This document shows positions 1-5,902 of a stretch of DNA of 5,902 nt, piece by piece. Where the stretch lies: contig JAGWVG010000116.1 in NCBI GenBank assembly GCA_018970965.1, positions 1 to 5,902 of the forward strand, in the 5' to 3' direction. Both the position numbers and the translations under genes were made by a program. Origin of the DNA: Alphaproteobacteria bacterium. Its GTDB lineage: Bacteria > Pseudomonadota > Alphaproteobacteria > Sphingomonadales > Sphingomonadaceae. The notes beneath the pieces were generated by a model. That model was not told the DNA's origin. It did no database searches and saw only the letters and a list, made by a program, of their open reading frames with translations. The stretch's first letter is position 1. Each line of letters starts with the position of its first letter.

Positions 1-1056
1 CCCCGCTATGCCGTGGCGGCAATGGATGGGTATGCGGTGTGTGATGCCACAACCCAGCCAGATCAGCCGCTGCGTGTCATAGGGGAAAGCCGCGCCGGGG
101 CGGGCTTTACGGGCTCTGTAGCGGCAGGGCAGGCGGTTCGCATTTTCACCGGCGCGCCTATGCCCGAAGGGGCTGACCGCTGCATCATGCAGGAAAGTGC
201 ATTCCGCGAAGGTGATAGTGTCCGCTTTGCGGCCGGTTATGGGCCCGCATGGCATGTTCGCGCCCCGGGAAGCGACTTTACGGCAGGGGCCACCTTGCTG
301 CGCGCAGGAACCCGGTTGACAGCGCGTGCCATGATTGGCGCTGCGGCCGCGGATGCCGCACAACTCTCTGTTTCCAAACAGCCGCGCGTTGCGATTATCG
401 GCACGGGGGATGAATTGGCCCCGCCGGGGACTGCGCATTTGGGCACGGATTTGATCCCAGAAAGCGTGACCTTTGGGGTGGCGGCAATGGTTGCCGAAGC
501 GGGCGGGCTGTGCGTCAGCAAATCTGTGGGCGCTGATGATCTGTCGGCTTTAGAAGCGGCAGCCCAATCCGCACTTGATGTGGCGGACCTTGTTGTCGTG
601 ACCGGGGGCGCCTCTGTGGGCGAGCGAGATTTTGCCAAGCCAATGTTTGCCGCGCATGGCCTTGATCTGCTTTTTACCAAAGTCGCGATTAAGCCCGGCA
701 AGCCTGTTTGGATTGGCCAGGCTGCAGGATCATGGATTGTTGGCCTACCCGGAAATCCAACTTCCGCGATGGTAACAGCACGGCTGTTCCTGGCACCCGT
801 TTTGGCGCGATTACAGGGGCAGGTGGCGCCTGATCTGCTGGCTTGGCGCCATTTGCCTCTGGCTGCGCCTTTGCCATCCACGGGTGATCGGGAGACTTTT
901 GTCCGCGCCCGTTGGGAGGCCGAAGGCCTTATGCCCTTGGGCAATCAAGATAGCGGCGCGCAACAGGCACTTTCCGAGGCGGATTGGCTGATCCGCTGCG
1001 CGGCCGGTCAGCCTGCAAGTGCCGCAGGAGAGTTGGTCCACTGCCTTAACTTTTGA
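1..1056 (+). CDS. moeA: Molybdopterin molybdenumtransferase MoeA (5' end cut by window)
   Basis: MoeA inserts molybdate into adenylylated molybdopterin, the last step of basic molybdenum cofactor synthesis in the cytoplasm. The reading frame is open from base 1 (residues PRYAVAAMDGYAV), so the GTG at 13 is an internal codon and not a start; by comparison with the roughly 410-residue family about 55-60 N-terminal residues are missing. Counting from base 13, visible family motifs are MDGYAV (residues 4-9), PEGAD (51-55), the MPT-binding domain with GTGDEL (130-135), TGGASVGERDF (197-207), KPGKP (227-231) and LPGNPTSA (245-252), then a C-terminal beta domain ending at TGA 1054-1056. The motifs are intact, so the enzyme should be active. 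Its last 11 bases overlap the 3' end of mobA on the other strand, so two genes of the same cofactor pathway converge. Identification is firm. Confidence 0.95.
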   Translation, partial: PRYAVAAMDGYAVCDATTQPDQPLRVIGESRAGAGFTGSVAAGQAVRIFTGAPMPEGADRCIMQESAFREGDSVRFAAGYGPAWHVRAPGSDFTAGATLLRAGTRLTARAMIGAAAADAAQLSVSKQPRVAIIGTGDELAPPGTAHLGTDLIPESVTFGVAAMVAEAGGLCVSKSVGADDLSALEAAAQSALDVADLVVVTGGASVGERDFAKPMFAAHGLDLLFTKVAIKPGKPVWIGQAAGSWIVGLPGNPTSAMVTARLFLAPVLARLQGQVAPDLLAWRHLPLAAPLPSTGDRETFVRARWEAEGLMPLGNQDSGAQQALSEADWLIRCAAGQPASAAGELVHCLNF

Positions 1057-1630
1057 GGTGCACCTCGGCCTGCACCAGCGTGGCGCGGTCGTTAATGTTG
1101 GTGAAGGGATCAGGCCTTTCGGTCCACTCCACTTCTGCCATCCCCATGTCGCGGGCAAAGCGCCACATGGATTGGCCGCCCGCCTCAATCCAATGTTCCA
1201 GCTGATCTGGTATCACGCGCCAGAGCCCGGCCATTGGGTGAATACGGCCGTGACTGATCGGCATCGCGGCAATCTGATTTTCACGCCCGGCAGACAGCCT
1301 TTCGATCAAATCAAGCGGGAGAAAGGGCAAATCGCAGCCAATGAGCAAAAGATTTTCCCGCTGCCTCGATCGTGCCGCCTGCATCGCGCTGGAAAGAGCG
1401 CTAATCGGCCCAATATTTTGATGCCTATCGTACAGCAGCGGCAGCCCCGTGCCCCAATCGCCATCGTTTGGCCGCACAGCGAGCGCCAGCATATCGGTTT
1501 GCGGACGCGCCCATGCAATCATCCGATCGATCAACCGCTGCCCTCCAAAGTGAAGCGCGGGCTTATTCCCTCCAATACGCGTGCCATCGCCGCCTGCGGC
1601 AATGACAATCACAGGCGGATCAGAGGCCAA
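1046..1630 (-). CDS. mobA: Molybdenum cofactor guanylyltransferase (MobA family)
   Basis: This 194-residue protein is a complete MobA-type nucleotidyltransferase, expected to join GMP from GTP to molybdopterin cofactor and make the guanine dinucleotide form used by DMSO-reductase-family enzymes. Visible are the N-terminal nucleotide-binding loop AAGGDGTRIGGNKP (residues 11-24, Lys23), NIGPISAL (72-79, matching the usual GPL/GPI segment), metal-binding CDLP (99-102, Asp100), HPMAGLW (131-137) and PFTNIN (175-180). The residue before the loop Lys is Asn where Asp is common. The start is a TTG at 1628-1630, supported by an AGGAG Shine-Dalgarno 9 nt upstream; the next in-frame option, GTG at 1612, lies too far from it. 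The start region overlaps the end of the transporter gene by 11 bp, so the two are probably co-transcribed and translationally coupled. A related MobA-like transferase (for example a cytidylyl or domain-only form) cannot be fully excluded. Confidence 0.88.
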   Translation of the reverse strand: MASDPPVIVIAAGGDGTRIGGNKPALHFGGQRLIDRMIAWARPQTDMLALAVRPNDGDWGTGLPLLYDRHQNIGPISALSSAMQAARSRQRENLLLIGCDLPFLPLDLIERLSAGRENQIAAMPISHGRIHPMAGLWRVIPDQLEHWIEAGGQSMWRFARDMGMAEVEWTERPDPFTNINDRATLVQAEVHLKS

Positions 1631-2363
1631 GCAGCTTTGCTCCTGCTATCACAAGAACCAGCGCAAGCAGCCTGAGGATAGCGACGCGAGGCAGGCGTGT
1701 TGCGCTGAGCCAACTGCCTGCAACGCCGCCCAAAACAACCGCACCGACATAATAAGGCGTCGCGGCTGGTAGAGCATTTAACTGCGCGCCTTGACCCAAA
1801 AGGCCAGCGGCACTGTTGCAGAAGATGAAGGCCGCGCTGATGCCCGCAACAGTCCGCGGCTCTGCCCAGCGCATCAGCACGAGCAGGGGACTCAAGAAAA
1901 TGCCACCGCCCGTTCCCGTCAAACCCGCGATGAGGCCAAGGACGCCGCCTGTTGGCAATGCGATTGCCAAGCGGGGCGCAGCGACATCGCCTGCAGCAAG
2001 CTTGGGCCGGAAGGCCAGCGCAGCGGCAGAGGCCAGCAAGACAAGCCCCAGAGCGCGCCGATGCCATGTGCTGCCCAGATCAAGTGTGCCGCCCAAAAAT
2101 GCCATTGGAATGGCGGCCGCCCCAAACATTAAAAACAATCGCAGGTTGAATGCCCCCGTCCGCCGAAATTGCAGAAAGGCAATGGATGAAACGAACAAGT
2201 TAAGCACCAGCGCCAATGGCCGCATCTGTTCTGGCGCAAACCCAGCCAAGGCCATTAACGCCAAATATGCCGAGGCGCCGCCATGCCCGACAGCAGCATA
2301 GAGGGCCGCGGCAGCCATTAGGAATGCTGCGAATATGGCCGGATCAATCATGGCGTCTTTCAT
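1620..2363 (-). CDS. TauE/SafE (TSUP) family membrane transporter
   Basis: A 247-residue, almost wholly hydrophobic inner-membrane protein of the TauE/SafE family, whose characterised members move small anions such as sulfite, sulfoacetate and other organosulfonates; its own substrate is unknown. Eight or nine membrane segments can be drawn, with short Arg-rich loops. The family's internal duplication is visible: AVGHGGASAYL in the first half and GLTGTGGGIFLSPLL in the second, each followed by a segment with a conserved small-residue helix (LALVLNLFVSS and VAGISAAFIFCNS). The start is uncertain. I use ATG 2363; ATG 2351 has a GAAAGA 4 nt upstream and would put the protein start right before the first helix, while the longer TTG 2387 form has no ribosome site. 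Its TGA at 1620-1622 lies within the start of mobA. It follows the cysteine hydrolase after about 51 bp, so it may import or export a compound of that pathway. Confidence 0.88.
   Translation of the reverse strand: MKDAMIDPAIFAAFLMAAAALYAAVGHGGASAYLALMALAGFAPEQMRPLALVLNLFVSSIAFLQFRRTGAFNLRLFLMFGAAAIPMAFLGGTLDLGSTWHRRALGLVLLASAAALAFRPKLAAGDVAAPRLAIALPTGGVLGLIAGLTGTGGGIFLSPLLVLMRWAEPRTVAGISAAFIFCNSAAGLLGQGAQLNALPAATPYYVGAVVLGGVAGSWLSATRLPRVAILRLLALVLVIAGAKLLGL
1640..1644 (-). promoter_or_regulatory. Shine-Dalgarno of mobA (AGGAG)
   Basis: On the - strand AGGAG lies 9 nt before the TTG at 1630, inside the coding end of the upstream transporter gene. It decides the unusual TTG start over the GTG at 1612, which would place the site 27 nt away. 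Confidence 0.65.
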
Positions 2364-2412
2364 CGGGCGTGCGCCGATCTCGGTCAAGTTATGAATTAGC
2401 CGGACTTAGGTG

Positions 2413-2434
2413 TATTAGGCAGGGCGCCCTAATA
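2413..2434. repeat. Short inverted repeat across the cysteine hydrolase stop codon
   Basis: TATTAGG at 2413-2419 pairs with CCTAATA at 2428-2434, leaving an 8-base loop; the loop side also contains a perfect 10-bp palindrome AGGGCGCCCT (2421-2430). It covers the last codons and the TAA of the hydrolase gene on the - strand. There is no T-run after it, so it is not a convincing intrinsic terminator; a weak attenuating or mRNA-stabilising hairpin is possible, as is chance. Confidence 0.3.
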
Positions 2435-3041
2435 TGGCGCAGGCGTCAGCCTCGCTGATGACTTCGGCATATTTGGCTTGAAGATCAAACAAATTGGCCT
2501 CGTGTGGGGCCTGATGACGATCAGCACAGGCATCCCGCGCAACGAGCGGGATAAAGCCATGCTGTAAAGCATCCAGCGCACTGGCGCGGACACAGCCTGA
2601 TGTCGAAAAACCTGTGATCACCACTGTATCCACGCCCATGCTGTGCAGCGTTGAGGCAATTGTCGTCCCAAAAAAGGCGGACGCATATTGCTTCGTCACC
2701 ACAATATCTTGCCCGCTTGGCTGCAAGGTCGGCGGAAAAGCTCCAAGTGGCGAGCCTTTTACAAAGGATTTGAGCGCGGGCACCTTGCGGAAGAAATGCC
2801 CGCCATCGGCGCCATCGGCCTGATATTCGACATTGGTGAAAATAATTGGCGCACCAACAGCTTTAGCCGCGGCATATAGGCGCTCATTGGAGGCTAGGGC
2901 CTCTTCTCCGCCCAGATATAACGGAGAGCCTGGCAGCACATAGGCCTGAACAACGTCAACAATCAGCAAAGCGGCCTTCTTGCCGGGGTGCAGATGCCCC
3001 GAAAAGGCACCTGCATAGTTTTCGGCAAGATCTTCGCTCAT
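2415..3041 (-). CDS. Isochorismatase-fold cysteine hydrolase, N-carbamoylsarcosine/maleamate amidase-like
   Basis: A complete 208-residue cytoplasmic hydrolase of the isochorismatase-like superfamily, expected to cleave a small amide or carbamoyl group and release ammonia. The catalytic triad is visible: Asp29 in LLIVDV, Lys117 in VTKQYASAF, and nucleophile Cys150 in TGFSTSGCVRASALDA. The stretch after Cys150, with ARDACADRHQAPHEANLFD (168-186) and AKYAEV, is what I know from N-carbamoylsarcosine amidohydrolase and maleamate amidohydrolase rather than from true isochorismatases or nicotinamidases. Which amide it takes cannot be told from sequence. The ATG at 3041 overlaps the TGA of the CoA-transferase as ATGA; only a GAAGG 13 nt upstream resembles a ribosome site, so translation probably depends on coupling. 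Next to a HyuB-type gene, a role after ring opening of a hydantoin-like compound is the most economical guess. Confidence 0.9.
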   Translation of the reverse strand: MSEDLAENYAGAFSGHLHPGKKAALLIVDVVQAYVLPGSPLYLGGEEALASNERLYAAAKAVGAPIIFTNVEYQADGADGGHFFRKVPALKSFVKGSPLGAFPPTLQPSGQDIVVTKQYASAFFGTTIASTLHSMGVDTVVITGFSTSGCVRASALDALQHGFIPLVARDACADRHQAPHEANLFDLQAKYAEVISEADACAILGRPA

Positions 3042-4249
3042 ATTGCGTTCGCAGCCTTCAGACGGTCCATCTCTTCGGCATCCATACCCAAAAGATCGCC
3101 ATAAATCTCGGCATTATGTTGACCGATTTCAACCGGAGCTGGTGTGCGGATGGTGCTTGGCGTGTCAGACAGACGCGGAAACGCATTCTGCATCTTAATC
3201 TTGCCCCAGCGTGGCGTTTCGACGTCCACCAGCGATTGACGCGCTTCAAAATGCGGGTCTTCAAGCATTTCGGGCGCTCGATAAATTTTGCCTGCCGGAA
3301 CGCTATGTTCAATCATAAGCGCTTCAAGTTCATCCACTGTTTTGGTGCGTGACCATTCAGCAATAATCTCATCCAGCTCTCGCAAATTGCGCCCGCGCGC
3401 GACATGCGTTGCGTAGCGTTCAGATGTGGCCAGTTCGGGCTTGCCCATCGCGTCACACAAGCGCGCGAAAACCGCATTTTGGTTGGCACCAATCAGATAT
3501 TCACCATCCTTCGCCGGATAGACATTGGAGGGCGAAATGCCTTCCAAAATCGAGCCAGAGCGTTTGCGAATATGGCCCGAAACCACATATTCCGGGACCA
3601 GGCTTTCCATCACTTGCAAAACGGCTTCATACAGCGCGCTATCCACAACTTGGCCTTTGCCCGTGCGTTCCCGCGCGTGGAGTGCGGCGAGCGCGCCTAA
3701 GCAGCCATAGGTTGCTGCAAGCGAATCCCCAATAGAAACGCCCATCCGGCTGGGTGGGCGGTCAGGGTCGCCCACAATATAACGCCAACCGCCCATGGCT
3801 TCGCCAATGCCGCCAAAGCCAGCGCGTTCCGAATAGGGGCCTGTCTGGCCGTAGCCCGAGACGCGAACGATGATGAGGCGGGGGTTGATCTCGTGCAGAT
3901 GGTCTGGCGCGAGGCCCCATTTTTCAAGCGTGCCGGGTTTGAAATTTTCAATCAGAATGTCGGCTTTGGCGACCAGTTTGCGAACAATCTCTTGCCCTTC
4001 TGGGATGCGCAAATTGGCAGAGACGGATTTTTTGTTGCGGGCAACAACTTCCCACCACAATTTTTCTTCGCCATGGCCCCAATCGCGCATGGGATCACCG
4101 CCGCCGCGGCCATCAATTTGGGGCGGCTCAACTTTGATAATCTCTGCACCCATATCGCCCAATAATTGGCCGCAGAATGGGCCCGCAATGAGCTGGCCCA
4201 GTTCTACAACGCGAATTCCGGCAAGAGCGCCTTGATTTTCAGCAGTCAT
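3038..4249 (-). CDS. Class III (CaiB/BaiF, formyl-CoA transferase family) CoA-transferase
   Basis: A 403-residue CoA-transferase of family III, which moves CoA between carboxylic acids through an enzyme-aspartyl anhydride; length fits the family. The N-terminal pattern GIRVVELGQLIAGPF (11-25), GDMGAEIIKVEPP (31-43), RNKKSVSANL (71-80) and ILIENFKPGTLEKWGL (98-113) is typical. The likely catalytic Asp is Asp175 in VSIGDSLAATYG, followed by ALHARERTGKGQVVDSALYEAVL (189-211) and, late in the chain, HSVPAGKIYRAPEMLEDPHF (315-334). I chose ATG 4249, not the upstream ATG 4291, because it has an AGAGGA ribosome site at ideal distance and the fold begins directly after it; the longer form would run 31 bp into hyuB. 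It starts 11 bp after the hyuB stop and ends in a 4-bp overlap with the hydrolase. Acid donor and acceptor cannot be inferred; racemase (AMACR-like) activity is a less likely alternative. Confidence 0.93.
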   Translation of the reverse strand: MTAENQGALAGIRVVELGQLIAGPFCGQLLGDMGAEIIKVEPPQIDGRGGGDPMRDWGHGEEKLWWEVVARNKKSVSANLRIPEGQEIVRKLVAKADILIENFKPGTLEKWGLAPDHLHEINPRLIIVRVSGYGQTGPYSERAGFGGIGEAMGGWRYIVGDPDRPPSRMGVSIGDSLAATYGCLGALAALHARERTGKGQVVDSALYEAVLQVMESLVPEYVVSGHIRKRSGSILEGISPSNVYPAKDGEYLIGANQNAVFARLCDAMGKPELATSERYATHVARGRNLRELDEIIAEWSRTKTVDELEALMIEHSVPAGKIYRAPEMLEDPHFEARQSLVDVETPRWGKIKMQNAFPRLSDTPSTIRTPAPVEIGQHNAEIYGDLLGMDAEEMDRLKAANAI

Positions 4250-4254
4250 CACGA

Positions 4255-4260
4255 TCCTCT
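4255..4260 (-). promoter_or_regulatory. Shine-Dalgarno of the CoA-transferase gene (AGAGGA)
   Basis: AGAGGA directly follows the hyuB TAA stop (4261-4263) on the - strand and stands 5 nt before ATG 4249. It fixes that start. Ribosomes ending hyuB would stop on top of it, which favours re-initiation and coupled output of the two proteins. Confidence 0.8.
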
Positions 4261-5902
4261 TTACTCGGCTGCGATAGCCAGATGCGTCCATTGCGGCTGC
4301 ACAGGCGGCTTAAGGCCCGTTTCGGCCTCGCAGCGCGCCCGCAGCGTTTCAATGTCGGGACCAAAGTCAAACAACTTGGCATCTCCACGCGTGGCTTGCA
4401 TTTTTGCACGGAGCTGCTCGGTCGCGGCGGTATCAACAGAGCCGTCAGCGGCAATCACCACACCATAGGCTTTTGCGCCTTCGGGTGTGACCAGCCCTTG
4501 GACAATTTCTTTCGCCACAAGTTCCGGGTCGCGCGCCAAGGGATCGCCCCAGCCACCGCCGCCCCAGGTGATGAAGTGCAGGCGGTCATTGGTTTCAACC
4601 TCGACATCCTCCACCTTGTTGCCAATGATGATCTGCATACCATCGGCGCGTTCCAAGATTTTGCGCGCGCGCTTGCCCGGTTCACCGCCATTCACGCCCC
4701 AAGGCGGGACGAACCAGCGATCATCATGGATCGAGATCGTGCCGGGGCTGAGGAAGCGATAGGTCATGTGAATGCCGTTGCCGCCGCGGTGGAGGCCCGC
4801 ACCCCCCGAATCTGGCTCGGTCGAATAGCGCTCAATGACCATCGGGAAATAGCGTTCCAGAAACTCATTGGGCACATTGGTGAAGCCAGGCCAGAGCGAG
4901 TGGCCGTCAGGCCCATCGCCAAGCGGTCGGCCCGGAATGCCGCCAAAGCCAATTTGGAACAGCTGGAACCACGCATTGCCCTTACCCGGACGGGCATCAT
5001 TGCCCGAATAGAAGAGGTGCGGCGACGACGAAAAGCCTGCAGCATTCAGGAACTCAGGCGTCTTCTGGCCGAGCAGGCCGCCCAAAATGTCGAAAATCCG
5101 TCCCAAGGCATGGGTGCGGCCCGAAAGTGCGGCTGGGAATTTCGGCTTCAGCAGCGAGCCTTCAGGAATACGAACATCAATGAGATCGTAGAAGCCATCA
5201 TTGAACAAGATCTGCGGGTCAAAGACCATGATCATGTAAATGCCGAAGAACATCTTGAACATGTTTTCGTTCAAGAAGAAGTTAATCGACGCAGAGGATT
5301 GCGGGTCGGTTCCGTCGAAATCGAGGATGACCTTATCGCCATCGCGCCACATTGTGCATTTGATCTTGTACGGGCCATAGCCCATGCCATCGTCGCAGAT
5401 ATAATCTTCAAAGCTCACCGGCTCTTCGCTGACAGCTTGGGCGAGCAAGGTCTTCATGGCGCGGTGGTTGCGCGCCAGCAGCTCTTGCGTGGCTGAGACA
5501 TAGACATCGTCACCAAAACGCTCTGCCATTTCAATGACGCGGCGTGCGGCCACACGGCACGAGGCAATCAGCGCGTTTAAATCTGCCGCGCACCAATCGG
5601 GCTTACGCGTTTGGTGCATGACGAGCTTCATCAGATCGTCATTATATTCGCCCTTTTTCCAGATTTTGACGGGCGGAATGCGCACGCCTTCTTCATAAAT
5701 AGAACGCGCGTTGATCGGCATGGAGCCGACGACCTTACCCCCAATGTCGGACTGGTGACCAAACATTGAGGTATAGGCAATCAGGCGGCCATCCTTGAAC
5801 ACGGGCAGCAGCACCAGCCAGTCGTTAGAGTGGCTGACCGCCCCATCGACCGAATATGGGTCGGACAGGAAGATCATGTCTCCATCTTCCAGCGTGCCCT
5901 CA
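4261..5902 (-). CDS. Hydantoinase B/oxoprolinase-family subunit (HyuB-like; 5' end cut by window)
   Basis: This is the B-type subunit of the ATP-dependent hydantoinase / 5-oxoprolinase / acetone-acetophenone carboxylase family, which normally acts with a HyuA-type kinase-like subunit. The frame stays open to the right edge (EGTLEDGD before ATG 5877), so that ATG is internal; about 546 residues are seen and some 80-90 N-terminal ones are probably missing. Counting from ATG 5877, SDPYSVDGAVSHSND (5-19) stands where the family usually has NDPY-GG-THxxD, then HQSDIGG (41-47). His16, Asp19 and His41 have the H-x2-D-x21-H spacing that I recall for the metal ligands of the acetone carboxylase alpha subunit. 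LDFDGTDPQSSASIN, the glycine-rich SGGAGLHRGGNGI and GGGGWGDPLARDPE follow in family order. The C-terminal tail ends at TAA 4261-4263. The order with a CoA-transferase and an amidase fits ring opening or ATP-dependent carboxylation; which one cannot be decided here. HyuA is expected just outside the window. Confidence 0.92.
   Translation of the reverse strand, partial: EGTLEDGDMIFLSDPYSVDGAVSHSNDWLVLLPVFKDGRLIAYTSMFGHQSDIGGKVVGSMPINARSIYEEGVRIPPVKIWKKGEYNDDLMKLVMHQTRKPDWCAADLNALIASCRVAARRVIEMAERFGDDVYVSATQELLARNHRAMKTLLAQAVSEEPVSFEDYICDDGMGYGPYKIKCTMWRDGDKVILDFDGTDPQSSASINFFLNENMFKMFFGIYMIMVFDPQILFNDGFYDLIDVRIPEGSLLKPKFPAALSGRTHALGRIFDILGGLLGQKTPEFLNAAGFSSSPHLFYSGNDARPGKGNAWFQLFQIGFGGIPGRPLGDGPDGHSLWPGFTNVPNEFLERYFPMVIERYSTEPDSGGAGLHRGGNGIHMTYRFLSPGTISIHDDRWFVPPWGVNGGEPGKRARKILERADGMQIIIGNKVEDVEVETNDRLHFITWGGGGWGDPLARDPELVAKEIVQGLVTPEGAKAYGVVIAADGSVDTAATEQLRAKMQATRGDAKLFDFGPDIETLRARCEAETGLKPPVQPQWTHLAIAAE

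Noticed and set aside
237..944. 235-residue open frame on the - strand opposite moeA
   Set aside because: It lies inside a fully supported moeA; the translation is rich in Ala, Arg, Ser and Pro without motifs.
1019..1675. 218-residue + strand frame opposite mobA
   Set aside because: It covers the mobA motifs in antisense and has no domain or ribosome site that I can support.
2364..2387. Longer transporter form starting at TTG 2387
   Set aside because: TTG with no ribosome site; ATG 2363 or 2351 gives a normal N-terminus just before the first membrane helix.
2413..2434. Intrinsic terminator after the amidase gene
   Set aside because: The stem is only 7 bp, half AT, and no T-run follows on the - strand.
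3038..4291. Longer CoA-transferase form starting at ATG 4291
   Set aside because: It would overlap hyuB by 31 bp, adds 14 residues without family character, and ignores the strong AGAGGA placed for ATG 4249.
4282..5496. 404-residue open frame on the + strand opposite the hyuB-like gene
   Set aside because: It is antisense to a gene with clear family motifs along its whole length; its translation shows no recognisable domain, and such long shadows are common opposite GC-biased codons.

Overview
The window is a moderately GC-rich, densely packed bacterial segment. Gene content, protein style and the near absence of intergenic DNA suggest an alphaproteobacterium; that is an inference from general resemblance, not from a marker gene. 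Two cut genes form the edges: moeA on the + strand lacks its 5' end at the left, and a hydantoinase B-type gene on the - strand lacks its 5' end at the right. No RNA gene, insertion sequence, CRISPR array or non-coding stretch over 60 bases is visible.

Layout: moeA (+, 1-1056) runs tail to tail into a block of five - strand genes, read from right to left: hyuB-like (4261-5902), class III CoA-transferase (3038-4249), isochorismatase-fold cysteine hydrolase (2415-3041), TauE/SafE (TSUP) transporter (1620-2363) and mobA (1046-1630). The junctions are 11 bp, a 4-bp ATGA overlap, about 51 bp, and an 11-bp overlap, so the five genes look like one transcription unit. moeA and mobA overlap by 11 bp at their 3' ends.

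The block has two themes. The three upstream genes form a small-molecule catabolic set: an ATP-dependent hydantoinase/carboxylase-family subunit, a CoA-transferase, and an amidase most like N-carbamoylsarcosine/maleamate amidohydrolases. In known creatinine and N-methylhydantoin catabolism, the HyuA/HyuB-type hydantoinase opens the ring and N-carbamoylsarcosine amidase removes the carbamoyl group. Here the same two families sit around a CoA-transferase, which suggests a related pathway whose acid product is activated as a CoA thioester. The substrate cannot be read from the sequence. The two downstream genes add a membrane transporter for small, often sulfur-containing, anions and a molybdenum-cofactor guanylyltransferase. 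With the facing moeA, the cofactor genes suggest that a molybdoenzyme lies nearby or matters to the same pathway, but none is in the window.

The most interesting point is the combined hyuB / CoA-transferase / cysteine hydrolase / TSUP / mobA operon. All five genes look intact where visible, with catalytic residues in place.
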